From the NCBI RefSeq assembly GCF_900114375.1, contig NZ_FOSV01000024.1:1-64000 (forward strand): 64,000 nt of DNA, read 5' to 3'. Source of the DNA: Methylorubrum salsuginis. GTDB taxonomy: Bacteria; Pseudomonadota; Alphaproteobacteria; Rhizobiales; Beijerinckiaceae. The notes beneath the pieces are model-generated. The model saw only the letters and a program-made list of their open reading frames with translations, was not told the origin of the DNA and searched no databases. Both the position numbers and the translations under genes were made by a program. Shown here in pieces: positions 56,160 through 64,000 of this stretch (its first letter is position 1; the number at the start of each line of letters is the position of its first letter).

Positions 56160-56184
56160 GGAACGCCGCACGCCCGGCGACGAT
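56160..56184 (+). promoter_or_regulatory. weak EcfG-like motif upstream of the second DUF1328 gene
   Basis: GGAAC (56160-56164), 16-nt spacer, CGAT (56181-56184); one base off the consensus -10, 33 nt before the ATG at 56218. Confidence 0.35.
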
Positions 56185-56217
56185 TATCGCGACGCTTAAC
56201 GTGCGGAGTTTCGCGTC

Positions 56218-56397
56218 ATGACCCTTCTGAAATGGGCTGCCATCGCCTTCGTGATCTCGCTGGTCGCCGGTGCGCTCGGCTTCACCGGCATCGCCTCGGG
56301 CGCCAGCTCCATCGCCCGCATCCTGTTCGGCCTGTTCCTCGTCCTAGCGATCGTCATCGTGGTCATCGCCCTCGCCGTCGGCAAGCTCGTCTTCTAG
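56218..56397 (+). CDS. DUF1328 (YtjA-type) small membrane protein, paralogue
   Basis: A 59-aa protein with the same two-helix plan as the protein at 53843: MTLLKWAAIAFVISLVAGAL, then SSIARILFGLFLVLAIVIVV. It starts 70 nt after the ClC gene and ends 4 nt before the SDR gene, so it may be read with either. Too short for most gene callers to favour, but the family match and clean frame support it. Confidence 0.87.
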   Translation: MTLLKWAAIAFVISLVAGALGFTGIASGASSIARILFGLFLVLAIVIVVIALAVGKLVF

Positions 56398-56401
56398 CCC
56401 G

Positions 56402-57253
56402 GTGAGCGTCGATCTGCGCGGGCGCCAGGCCCTCGTCACCGGCGCCACCTCCGGGATCGGCGCCGAGACGGCCCTCGGCCTCGCCCGCCTCGGCGCGCGA
56501 GTCGGGATCGTCGGGCGCGATCCCGCCCGAACCGAGGCGACGGCTGCGCGACTTCGCGGCGAGACCGGCGGAGAGATCGACGTCTTCCTCGCCGACCTCT
56601 CGGAGCAGGCGCAGGTGCGCCGACTCGCGGCGGAGGCGTCCGCCCGTTATCCGGTTCTCGACATCCTCGTGAACAATGCGGGCGCGATCTTCTCCGAGCG
56701 TCACGTGACCGTGGACGGGTTCGAGCGCACCTGGGCGCTCGACCATCTCGCCTACGTGCTCCTGACCCACGAACTGATGCCCCGGCTGGCGGCGGCCCCG
56801 GCCGCCCGCATCGTCAACGTGGCCTCGGCCGCGCATACCCGCGGGCGCATCGATTTCGACGATCTCGACGGTGCCCGCCGCTTTTCCGCGATGGGCCGCT
56901 ATGCCCAGGCCAAGCTCGGCAACGTGCTGTTCACCTACGCCCTCGCGCGGCGGCTCGCCGGCACGCGGATGACCGTCAATGCGGTCCATCCCGGTGTGGT
57001 CGCCACGAAATTTGCCGGCAACACCCATGGGTGGCTGCGCGTGGCGTGGCGGCTGATCCGCCCCTGGCTGATGACACCCGAACAGGGCGCGCAGACTTCG
57101 CTGTACGTCGCGACGTCACCCGAGGTCGCGGGCGTGAGCGGATGCTACTTCGCGAAAGGCCGCGCGGTCGCCTCGTCGCCGCTGAGCCGGGACGCGGCGT
57201 TGCAGGAACGGGTCTGGACCCTGAGCCGGAGCCAAATGGGCATCGGCGACTGA
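56402..57253 (+). CDS. short-chain dehydrogenase/reductase (retinol-dehydrogenase-like)
   Basis: A 283-aa NAD(P)-dependent oxidoreductase. The cofactor loop is TGATSGIG near residue 16, NNAG follows, and the catalytic Tyr167 and Lys171 (YAQAK) are in place. The pattern FERTWALDHLAYVLLTHELMPRL resembles WW-oxidoreductase and retinol-dehydrogenase-like SDRs. Arg at the end of the second strand (VGRDPARTE) suggests NADP preference. A GTG start (GTGAGCGTCGATCTG) lies 5 nt after the previous stop. Confidence 0.9.
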   Translation: MSVDLRGRQALVTGATSGIGAETALGLARLGARVGIVGRDPARTEATAARLRGETGGEIDVFLADLSEQAQVRRLAAEASARYPVLDILVNNAGAIFSERHVTVDGFERTWALDHLAYVLLTHELMPRLAAAPAARIVNVASAAHTRGRIDFDDLDGARRFSAMGRYAQAKLGNVLFTYALARRLAGTRMTVNAVHPGVVATKFAGNTHGWLRVAWRLIRPWLMTPEQGAQTSLYVATSPEVAGVSGCYFAKGRAVASSPLSRDAALQERVWTLSRSQMGIGD

Positions 57254-57454
57254 GAGTGGCCCGGTACATTTCGATTTATGAAGGCTGAGTTGCACGATCG
57301 ACAAGGAACTGCGCCCTGCCTGCCAGACTCAGTTCCCCGTCGCATTCACCATACGACTGAATGACGGTAACCAACACTGACTTACAGGTCGAGCTTCCCG
57401 TTGAATCGAGCGCAGTCATCGGCGGACCTGCCCTCGTTGAAGAGCAGATGATTT

Positions 57455-59917
57455 TCAGACAGCCCCATCGGCTATTTGACGCAAGACGATTTGTCTTTGG
57501 CGGAAGAGGGAAAGTTCATTGGCAACCCAAGCTGCTGCAGCATTCGGGTCTTCGAAGGAATAATCACGAAACTCCCGCCGATCTTGGCGTTCGTTGTCGG
57601 TCACGGCATCGGCCATGAGGGCGGCCGGCACGGCAATCGCCTCCATGAGGGTATCGGCTTGTGTTTGCTGCCACGCGGTGCTCGGCGCAGGGCCCGTCAT
57701 CTCACGACTGGCATGGATGATGCCGGCGATATCGGTCACCCAGGCAAGCTTGTGCTGCTGGGTTCCGAGCGAAGACACGTAGAAAACCTCATCGCGTTCA
57801 CCGGTCTCGGCGATGAGTGCACTGATGCGCACGATATCGAGATGGGTCGCATCGATGATTGTGATCGCACTTTGGTTCTCGCTCATAATGGTTCGAGCGA
57901 GTTCACAGACCGCGCGCTGCTGGCCTTGCAAGTAATCGACACGGTGGCGCCCCGGAACCTCAAGGTCGACCGGCAACGAGAAGCCATCCAAGACGATCGT
58001 CGGCCGTTGATTCCACTTCTCCAACTCGGCGCAGAGGGCCTTCACGAAGGGCGCCTGATTGACTGCATGCCGGTACATCAGCCGCAGGCTTACCCACACC
58101 ACCGGACCGTCCGGAATACGCGGATCGAGTTGGTCGCTGCCGGTCATGCGGCATGCATCTACGGTTCTTTGTCTCGCCTCAGCTGTGACGACTTTTGCAC
58201 TACCGTAGAAACAGACGACGCCTTCGGCGAATTGGTGTGTCGGAAGCGGCTCGGAAGATGGAAACTTGAAATGGAGATCTCCGAAGGGCTCGGACAGGAC
58301 GGCGGCTGTCAAGTTCGAAGCCGGAGATAGCTTCTCGAGCTCGCACAGGGCCGGCAGCTCATTCCAGATGAAATGTGCAAAATTGTTGTGGCCGATGAGC
58401 AAGAGAGGAGCTGCCTCACCGATCGTCTGCCACGAACCGTGACGACCTTCATCCAGTTCGGCTTCGAAACCGAGCACCAGCCGACGAAGTTCTTGGGCCT
58501 CGCCATCATCGTGCCGATCCGAGACGAAAAACGTGGCGAGTGCACCGACATAGACGAAGCCCAAATCATGGGCATGACCGTGGCTTGTTGAGGCCAGCCA
58601 CACGCGGTCGGTTCCGTTCGTGAGGCAAATGGCGATCGCGGTGTGCAGAACACGCGCCGAACCGATCGCACGATAGCCGGCTAGGCAGGACTCATCGAGA
58701 GCGAGCCTGCCATCGGTGTACAGCTGATGTTGATATGCACGGACCCGCCGGTCGAACTCGAATGCATTCAGCTCGCGAAGCAGGGCCCGGAGATCGGCTG
58801 CCATTTCCGCGAGTGGGTGTCCTGCCACGGCCACGAGATCGCGAATGCGATGGATTTCGTGGTGCTGCGTAACCGTCGGCGGCGATCTATCGTTCGCGAC
58901 CGCGGCAAAGGCGGCCGATCCTGCGAGGTCGGGCGACGCACTGAGCAGGCAAGAAATCTGAAGCGGTGACAGGACCGCGACATTGTCGACCTTTTTGAGA
59001 ATCTCAGGCGAAAGGGCGCTCACGGCGGCAGGGGGGCTGGCGTCGATGGCGCGCCTCATCTCGGCGCTCCGGGTCGTCGACACGATCAGTTGCGCAAGGC
59101 GATCGACCGTGTGCGGGAAACCTTGGGCTTCATAGGCCCTTCGTGCTTGCCGGTAGCACAAGCCACGCATCTGAAGATCGAAGATCGTCGTATCGCGCTT
59201 CGCATCCGCAGGCACACAGTCTTGCAGGAGCTCCACCGCGTTGCCGACGCTGTCACACGAGCGAAAGAGAGATGCCGCGCGATATGCCGCCTCGGTCCAA
59301 TGCCGACGCGCGCGAGCCAAAAGTGCCCAGCGCTGCGCGGCCGCAAACGGGTTCTGGCGCTTGAGCGGCGTATCGGCCCAAATCGTGGCGAAGCTTTTTA
59401 CATCCGGCCAAAGCTGCGCATATTGTCCCGCGCGAAGCTCCGTGCTGGGGTCATTGAGATGTCCGAGAGCCGCGATCTCGAATTCGTAAGCCGGTTGAAA
59501 ATCAGGATGCGCAAGCAGAATCGCCCGCCATTTTGCAGCGGCCGTGGACCAATCGGCCTTCTTCTGGGCGATCGATGCATCCGCCGCCTTGACCCATATG
59601 TCGTCCGGAAAGCGCTCAAGGGCGATCGCCGCCTGCTCCTCGGCCAGTTCCGTCCGACCCGTCTGGGTGAGTGATCGGATCAACGCCTCGTGGGCCGTTG
59701 AGATGTTTGGAAAGCGATCGACGAAGGCCTGAGCGCAGGGAAGCGCGGCCTCGGGGCCGTCACGCACCTCAGTGAGGTGGAACAATCGGTAATTCAGCCA
59801 AATGTCCTGCGGATGAGCTTCCAGGCCGACCTTGATGATATTGGCAGCCGCTTCGAAATCCCGACGACCAAGTGCTGCGTCGAAGTCCTTTCTGAAGTCT
59901 TCCGGGGACGCAGACAT
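57455..59917 (-). CDS. large TPR-containing, glycosyltransferase-like protein
   Basis: An 820-aa protein without signal or membrane segments. Residues 1-210 are helical repeats of TPR type (FEAAANIIKVGLEAHPQDIW, AALPCAQAFVDRFPNISTAH, AEEQAAIALERFPDDIWVK). The C-terminal half is alpha/beta with LLLIGHNNFAHFIWNELPAL (about 506-525), a pattern like the HNYFHW motif of GT61-type glycosyltransferases; that is a resemblance only. The gene is less GC-rich than the backbone and lies 91 nt downstream of the cupin of the sugar-nucleotide operon, so a glycan-transfer role is plausible. Confidence 0.6.
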   Translation of the reverse strand: MSASPEDFRKDFDAALGRRDFEAAANIIKVGLEAHPQDIWLNYRLFHLTEVRDGPEAALPCAQAFVDRFPNISTAHEALIRSLTQTGRTELAEEQAAIALERFPDDIWVKAADASIAQKKADWSTAAAKWRAILLAHPDFQPAYEFEIAALGHLNDPSTELRAGQYAQLWPDVKSFATIWADTPLKRQNPFAAAQRWALLARARRHWTEAAYRAASLFRSCDSVGNAVELLQDCVPADAKRDTTIFDLQMRGLCYRQARRAYEAQGFPHTVDRLAQLIVSTTRSAEMRRAIDASPPAAVSALSPEILKKVDNVAVLSPLQISCLLSASPDLAGSAAFAAVANDRSPPTVTQHHEIHRIRDLVAVAGHPLAEMAADLRALLRELNAFEFDRRVRAYQHQLYTDGRLALDESCLAGYRAIGSARVLHTAIAICLTNGTDRVWLASTSHGHAHDLGFVYVGALATFFVSDRHDDGEAQELRRLVLGFEAELDEGRHGSWQTIGEAAPLLLIGHNNFAHFIWNELPALCELEKLSPASNLTAAVLSEPFGDLHFKFPSSEPLPTHQFAEGVVCFYGSAKVVTAEARQRTVDACRMTGSDQLDPRIPDGPVVWVSLRLMYRHAVNQAPFVKALCAELEKWNQRPTIVLDGFSLPVDLEVPGRHRVDYLQGQQRAVCELARTIMSENQSAITIIDATHLDIVRISALIAETGERDEVFYVSSLGTQQHKLAWVTDIAGIIHASREMTGPAPSTAWQQTQADTLMEAIAVPAALMADAVTDNERQDRREFRDYSFEDPNAAAAWVANELSLFRQRQIVLRQIADGAV

Positions 59918-60008
59918 TCTAACGCCTTCTTGATCTTGCCTGGAAACCCGACACCGTGTTTTGGTCGGCTCATTTTGCGAACCAATACCGGACGGAATAG
60001 TTGGCTGC

Positions 60009-60338
60009 TCAGCCGGCGCGGCCGAGATACTTGTCGCCTGCTACGGAAGGTAGCTTGACGACGACGAGGACCGCGTCGGTCAAAGCTTCGAATTCGTTGG
60101 CTTCGCCCGGTTCGATCGTCACGATATCGCCGGCTTCCCAGGTGCGCCCCAGCATACGGACCTGGCCTGAGAGGACCACGGTCAATTCGGTGGCGACCTT
60201 GTGATGATGCTCATCCTCGCGGTCGCCAGCGGTATAGGTCTTGACGCCGACCTCGACCGCTGCGCTGCGGACGGCAACGGGGTCGAAATCACCGACGAAC
60301 CAGCCCTTCACCATCTCGTCGAGGCGGTGGTGTTTCAT
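60009..60338 (-). CDS. cupin-domain protein
   Basis: A 109-aa single-domain cupin: EDEHHHKVATELTVVLSGQV (metal-binding His pattern) and the second motif GEANEFEAL. The ATG shares its A with the stop of the upstream gene (TGATG). A GTG one codon further up is possible, but spacing to AAGGGA favours the ATG. Small cupins in sugar-nucleotide operons are often epimerases, isomerases or binding proteins. Last of five overlapping genes. Confidence 0.82.
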   Translation of the reverse strand: MKHHRLDEMVKGWFVGDFDPVAVRSAAVEVGVKTYTAGDREDEHHHKVATELTVVLSGQVRMLGRTWEAGDIVTIEPGEANEFEALTDAVLVVVKLPSVAGDKYLGRAG

Positions 60339-61066
60339 CACGCATTCCCTTCCCCGGCCCGCTGTTCGTAATGATCCAGCTGGCGGGCAGACTTCACGGG
60401 GATGTAGGCGTCCTTGGGCAGTCGAATCGTCTTGATGACTTTCTGCTTCAGGATCAATTCATTGAGGGCCGGGGCGACGTAGAAGCGGCCGTTCACCTGG
60501 GCATCCTTCAGGATCATGTCCTTCAGCGCCTGGAAGAACTCGCCGGCGTTCCGCAGCCAGTAGAACCCGGCATTGGCCGTGCGGCTGATCGGTCGCTTCT
60601 CGGCGACCTCGACGACGTTCTCGTCACCGTCGAGCCGGACATAGGAGTAGCGGGGATGCAGCGAGTCGAAGGTCAGCACGCCGCCATCCGCCCCGCTCTC
60701 ACGGAAACGGGCGACGATCTCGGCGAGATCGACATGGTGCTGGTCTGTGGCGTTCACGATGACCAGTTCTTCATCGAACGCCATCTTGCCGATGGCGAGG
60801 AGCGCCGTACAGGCGGCCCCGGCCGTCTCGCGTTTGATGTCGACGACGACGGCTTTTGGCTCGATCATGGCGAGGATGTCCCCGACGTGATGTGCCGTGT
60901 TGTCGCTCGCCCGAATGCAGACCACGTAGCGGTTCGGATTCAGGTGCGACAGCGCCTTGATCTGGCGCTCGAGCATGAGCTGCCCGTCGGCCTCCGATAG
61001 CCAGACCGGATAAGGTTCGTTGCCGTCGTGGACCGTTTCGCCGGCAGCCAGAATCAGAACGTTCAT
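60338..61066 (-). CDS. nucleotidyltransferase-fold protein with a degenerate nucleotide loop
   Basis: A 242-aa protein of the sugar-phosphate nucleotidyltransferase fold. It begins MNVLILAAGETVHDGNEPYP; the GxGTR...PKP signature is replaced, with no Lys at the usual place (YPVWLSEADG). The rest is intact: TAGAACTALLAIGKMAF, metal Asp in NATDQHHVDL, and a late NGRFYVAPALNELIL segment. It aligns with the protein at 62288 (TEGAACTVLLAR, ANSDQYID, NGEFYVAPVYEELI), suggesting duplication within the operon. It may be a non-catalytic partner or use a different mechanism. Confidence 0.7.
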   Translation of the reverse strand: MNVLILAAGETVHDGNEPYPVWLSEADGQLMLERQIKALSHLNPNRYVVCIRASDNTAHHVGDILAMIEPKAVVVDIKRETAGAACTALLAIGKMAFDEELVIVNATDQHHVDLAEIVARFRESGADGGVLTFDSLHPRYSYVRLDGDENVVEVAEKRPISRTANAGFYWLRNAGEFFQALKDMILKDAQVNGRFYVAPALNELILKQKVIKTIRLPKDAYIPVKSARQLDHYEQRAGEGNA

Positions 61067-61686
61067 GCGGCCTCGATCTCTGCGATGCGGCGATCAATGT
61101 TCGAAAGGGTCACGTCCGCGGGCGTCTGGACGACCAGCAGATGGCCTCCGGACGCCCGGGCCGCCATGATACCATGCTCGTTGTCTTCGACGATGAGCGC
61201 CTCCTGCGGGCTCACGCCGAGGCGCTCCATCGCCGTGCGATAGATCTCGGGATCGGGCTTGGCCCGCGAGACGTCCTCGTTCGAGAGCATCAGATCGAGG
61301 TGGCGAGTCAGATTGGCCCGATCCATCATCGAGACGACGGAGTTGCGCACCGAATTGGAGGCGACCGCGAGCTTTACCCCCCGGGCCTTGAGCCGGGCGA
61401 GGGCGAATTCGTGGGCGAAGGTCGGCCGGCAGCGACTGCTCACCAGTTCGAGCGTGTAGACCTGCTTCAGGTCGTTGAGGAACCGGTGCAGGCCCTCCGG
61501 CAGGTTCTCCGTCACCGTCAGCATCTCGAGCTTTCGCCGTGTCGGCAGCCCGTCAAACGTCGTGAGGTGATCGGAGCGGCTGATCTCCATGCCGAACAGG
61601 CGCAAAGCCCGGTTCAGCGCTTCGTAGTGCCAGTCCTTGGCGTCGATGAGGACGCCGTCCATGTCGAAGATGACCGCTTTGATCAT
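61063..61686 (-). CDS. HAD family phosphatase
   Basis: A 207-aa haloacid-dehalogenase-type hydrolase. Nucleophile Asp8 and acid Asp10 are in IFDMDGVLIDAKDWHYEALN; motif II is VASNS; motif III is Lys in SRAKPDPEIYRTAMERLG; motif IV is IVEDNEHG. The helical cap is the small beta-phosphoglucomutase type. It would remove phosphate from, or move phosphate on, a sugar in the operon's pathway. ATG overlaps the upstream stop by 4 nt. The start MIKAVIFDMDG is chosen. Confidence 0.88.
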   Translation of the reverse strand: MIKAVIFDMDGVLIDAKDWHYEALNRALRLFGMEISRSDHLTTFDGLPTRRKLEMLTVTENLPEGLHRFLNDLKQVYTLELVSSRCRPTFAHEFALARLKARGVKLAVASNSVRNSVVSMMDRANLTRHLDLMLSNEDVSRAKPDPEIYRTAMERLGVSPQEALIVEDNEHGIMAARASGGHLLVVQTPADVTLSNIDRRIAEIEAA

Positions 61687-62291
61687 TGTGCGAATGCTCG
61701 GCTCGCCTCGTCCGGGAGATCGGTGCAAAGAGTGACCTCGCCCGAAAGGCGGGCCAAGCGTTCCCAGAGCCGTCGCGGCTCGCGCCCGTGCAACTCGGGC
61801 GACACGACGCAGACCGCTTTGTTCGCGTCGAGATGGCGCGCCACGGTGTCCTGGTCGAACCAGTCGTTCCGGAAAGCGTCGAGCCAGACCCCGGCGGCTT
61901 CGGCATAGAGGATCGGCTCGGGCTCGACATCGCTGTGGCGCGTGTAGAACGGCAGGCCCGCGGCCGCATAGCGGACCGTCTCGGGCCCGGACATGTCAAA
62001 GGCGAACCACGGGACATCGTAGCGCCCGAACGCTTCGGCCAGGAGAGGCGCGAGGCCGTCCGCCTTCACGTTGACGGCCAGAGGGAGGCCGCTGCGGTCG
62101 AACGCGGCCAGGAGATCGTCCCAGGCCATCGCGTCATCGCCCGCAGGATCGTGGGATACGACGAGGCGCCCGGCGCGGTCGCGCACGTCGGTCTCGGTGC
62201 CGTAGCCGCCATCGAGCGTCCGGCGGAACGCCTCGGGCGTGTTCTTCTCGGCCGGATGCCGCCACCAGCCGCGATGGCTGATGATCTTCAC
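61683..62291 (-). CDS. glycerophosphodiester phosphodiesterase-like (GDPD fold) protein
   Basis: A 202-aa, slightly short TIM-barrel protein. GDPD active-site pattern: SHRGWWRHPAEKNTPEAF (HRG and Glu/Asn-Thr), GGYGTETDVRD (ETDV pair) and LVVSHDP. The later strands are GLPLAVNVKADG and PWFAFDMSG. GDPD enzymes cut glycerophosphodiesters, but in glycan operons related proteins can act on sugar phosphodiesters. The start is a GTG sharing 4 nt with the upstream stop. No signal peptide, so it is cytoplasmic. Confidence 0.82.
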   Translation of the reverse strand: MKIISHRGWWRHPAEKNTPEAFRRTLDGGYGTETDVRDRAGRLVVSHDPAGDDAMAWDDLLAAFDRSGLPLAVNVKADGLAPLLAEAFGRYDVPWFAFDMSGPETVRYAAAGLPFYTRHSDVEPEPILYAEAAGVWLDAFRNDWFDQDTVARHLDANKAVCVVSPELHGREPRRLWERLARLSGEVTLCTDLPDEASRAFAQ

Positions 62292-63037
62292 GCCGGCACC
62301 GCCCGCTGCGACACGGGCAGCGACAGGAACAGGTCGAGATCGGCGGGGACGCCGAGGCCGTACATGCCGTCGGCCTCGCGCCCGATATTCATGATGGCGA
62401 TATGCGCGCCGTCGGCGATCAATTCCTCGTAGACCGGGGCGACGTAGAACTCGCCGTTCACCCGTTTCTCTTCCGCGATCATCCGCTCGGCACCGCGTAC
62501 GAAATCCGTGCCGCGGGCGAAGTTGTAGATGCCGACGGTCGCCTCGCTGGAAATGACCTGTTTTTCGACCACGCGATTGACCCAACCCTCGGCGTCCAAC
62601 CCGACGAAGGACCATTTCGGGTCGTCGGCCGTCATCGTCATGATGAGACCATCGACGCCGGGCCGATCGCCGACCTCGAGATAGGCGTCGATCGACTCGT
62701 CGATGTATTGGTCGCTGTTGGCGATCATGAGCGGTCCGTCGCCGATGTGATCGCGAGCCAGAAGGACCGTGCAAGCGGCGCCCTCGGTGACGGCGTCGAT
62801 CTGCACGACAGTGCAGCCAGGCGCCCAAAGCTCGAGCTTCTCTTCGAGGCCGTAAGCCGAGACATGCTCGCGTTGGCAAATGAAGACGAAGCGGTGAGGG
62901 CGGTTCGGGCGGAGGTTGTCGATCACAACCTTGATCATAGGCGTTCCGCGAACCGGGATCAGCGGCTTCGGATCGGTATAGCCAGCGGTCGCGAATCGGC
63001 TTCCACGGCCCGCCATGGGAACAACAATAGTCAGCAT
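62288..63037 (-). CDS. sugar-1-phosphate nucleotidyltransferase
   Basis: A 249-aa NTP-transferase with the complete nucleotide-binding signature VPMAGRGSRFATAGYTDPKPLIPV, including the GxGxR loop and the catalytic Lys of DPKP. Metal Asp is in ANSDQYIDESID. A late NGEFYVAPVYEELIADG contacts the sugar. It would make an NDP-sugar from NTP and a sugar-1-phosphate; which sugar is not visible. First of five coupled genes and so the likely pathway entry. Confidence 0.88.
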   Translation of the reverse strand: MLTIVVPMAGRGSRFATAGYTDPKPLIPVRGTPMIKVVIDNLRPNRPHRFVFICQREHVSAYGLEEKLELWAPGCTVVQIDAVTEGAACTVLLARDHIGDGPLMIANSDQYIDESIDAYLEVGDRPGVDGLIMTMTADDPKWSFVGLDAEGWVNRVVEKQVISSEATVGIYNFARGTDFVRGAERMIAEEKRVNGEFYVAPVYEELIADGAHIAIMNIGREADGMYGLGVPADLDLFLSLPVSQRAVPA

Positions 63038-63520
63038 AACTAGCTACGAAACTCCCGGCCGCACTCGTGCGCGGTTCATAGGTGATTGGCCTACTTGATT
63101 CAAGCCGCGTTCGCTGCGGCGCGATCGTGCGACCGGAGTGCGCTCTTTCTGATAGATCAACCCATGGCAGAAAAACGTGTTTTGAACTGCATTGGAACGC
63201 AGAGCGTCAGCGCCGGCCGCCCTTCGTCAGGTCGATAAATTATGATCCGGCACAACAACTTAGCAAACGGCTGATGCGACGCATCAGAGCCCGAGGGCGT
63301 GCAAGCGGTACCGCCTTGAACTGCGGTCGGCGAGGGGCTAGCCGCCGCCTCGAACTACCTCGAGGTCATTCGAAAGCCGCACACCTAACAATCAGAGGCT
63401 GTCAGTTGCGTTTGCTGAGTGAGGTCGTCGAAGCCATCGACAGATAGTAACGCGCATTCATTATCAGCAGCATTCTACAGGCGCAGCTATTTAATATCGT
63501 CGAAAAATTCTAATGACGCC
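63038..63520. other. AT-rich non-coding region upstream of the glycan operon
   Basis: No supported gene; a 121-aa frame at 63082-63447 is Arg-rich and unlike any family I know. The base composition is clearly lower in GC than the backbone, consistent with acquired DNA. It should contain the operon promoter. Confidence 0.5.
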
Positions 63521-63720
63521 ATGAGATCGTCCCTTCTAACTGCGCAGGATCAAAATCTAGCAGATTTTACAGGGTCGAGCTTCAGATTAATCAACGATCC
63601 GGCACCAGCATTCGAACCACTCACTGATCTCGATGGCCTCGTGAGCGGCAAATTGTGGATCAACTTTTGCTTGCTTTATTCATCGGCGCAACATCGGCGC
63701 GTGGGGATACATGCCTCCCT
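63521..63720 (+). pseudogene. possible ORF cut by the IS630 insertion
   Basis: An open frame begins at ATG 63521 (MRSSLLTAQDQNLADFTG...) and stays open into the IS, where it continues out of frame with any known gene. Residues include LINDPAPAFEPL and a hydrophobic WINFCLLY. There is no ribosome-binding site and the region is AT-rich, so chance cannot be excluded. A TA at 63720-63721 is a plausible IS630 target site and gives the end proposed here. Confidence 0.3.
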
Positions 63721-63754
63721 AACTCCGTGCTCACGCAACTACAGCGTTTTCAGT

Positions 63755-64000
63755 TTAATCTGGTTCAAATCCTGCGACTGCGAAGAAGTTGGCGCACTCG
63801 TCGGGGGTGATGTCGTCGACGAGGCTGCCGATGGCCGACCAGAGCCCGTCGACGGTTCGCTCGGCTGCTTTGCGCAGGAGCGCCTTCAGCTTCGAGAACG
63901 CCATTTCGATGGGGTTGAAGTCGGGACTGTAGGGCGGGAGGAAGAGCAGTCGCGCGCCAGCGGCTTCAATGGCGGCGCACACCGCCGGCCCCTTGTGGCT
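63755..64000 (-). mobile_element. IS630 family transposase, C-terminal part
   Basis: The frame is open from 63755 to the window edge (82 codons) and reads SHKGPAV at the edge, then AGARLLFLPPYSPDFNPIEMAF and KLKALLRKAAERTVDGLW. SPDFNPIE is the IS630/Tc1 DDE signature around the last acidic residue, and the C-terminal ITPDECANFFAVAGF is typical of the family. The remainder lies beyond 64000. The left IS end probably falls between 63720 and 63754. Confidence 0.92.

Noticed and set aside
57361..57618. 85-codon plus-strand frame after the SDR gene
   Set aside because: Overlaps the 3' end of the 820-aa gene, has no ribosome-binding site and no family-like sequence.
57476..58330. 284-codon plus-strand frame opposite the 820-aa gene
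   Set aside because: No start signal or domain; the minus-strand frame is three times longer and shows TPR-like repeats.
63082..63447. 121-codon plus-strand gene upstream of the glycan operon
   Set aside because: Arg-rich composition, no ribosome-binding site and no recognised motif.

Overview
The window is high-GC DNA from an alphaproteobacterium of the order Hyphomicrobiales (Rhizobiales). Gene content and the general-stress promoter motif fit Methylobacterium/Methylorubrum best, though this is inferred without any database search. Most of it is ordinary chromosomal backbone: the tail of an rRNA operon (5S rRNA and tRNA-fMet), then housekeeping, envelope and stress genes in short operons on both strands.

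Layout: 1-355 rRNA operon end. 0.7-5 kb: small secreted proteins, an L,D-transpeptidase, a PQQ-sugar-dehydrogenase-like beta-propeller and a SleB-type wall hydrolase. 5.2-10 kb: lipA, a COQ10-like gene and putA. 10-18 kb: a periplasmic-type glutathione peroxidase, a receiver-like protein, the coupled set argJ-SIMPL-mutT, a DUF6880 protein, a methyltransferase and comF. 18.8-25.4 kb: a NarK-type transporter and sbcCD. 26-34 kb: two more L,D-transpeptidases, an S9 peptidase, uvrC-pgsA-moaD and a lone cheZ. 34-43 kb: a DUF2076 protein, a porin-like beta-barrel, pgeF-midA-lgt, an MgtC-like protein, pgm and a second SleB-type hydrolase. 43.9-57.3 kb: ppdK, a fourth L,D-transpeptidase, small stress-type proteins (KGG, two DUF1328, DUF3096), MarR, MBL-fold, ClC and SDR genes.

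The right end (57.4-64 kb) is different. It is visibly less GC-rich and carries a minus-strand run in which five genes overlap by 1-4 nt: a nucleotidyltransferase, a GDPD-like phosphodiesterase, a HAD phosphatase, a second nucleotidyltransferase with a degenerate nucleotide loop, and a cupin. An 820-aa TPR/glycosyltransferase-like protein follows. It is bounded by an AT-rich non-coding stretch and the 3' end of an IS630 transposase that may have cut a small ORF. I read this as a laterally acquired surface-glycan module and as the best candidate here for an undescribed pathway.

Two other signals cross gene boundaries. First, promoter-like sites matching the alphaproteobacterial EcfG consensus (GGAAC, 16-17 nt, CGTT) sit in front of several small stress-type genes, including a perfect divergent pair near 53.7 kb. 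Second, a 58-nt double-hairpin element occurs twice in opposite orientations (near 16.25 and 36.8 kb) with 50/58 identity and compensatory changes in the stems. Four L,D-transpeptidases and two SleB-type hydrolases in 64 kb point to heavy investment in peptidoglycan remodelling. No CRISPR array, prophage or restriction system was seen.
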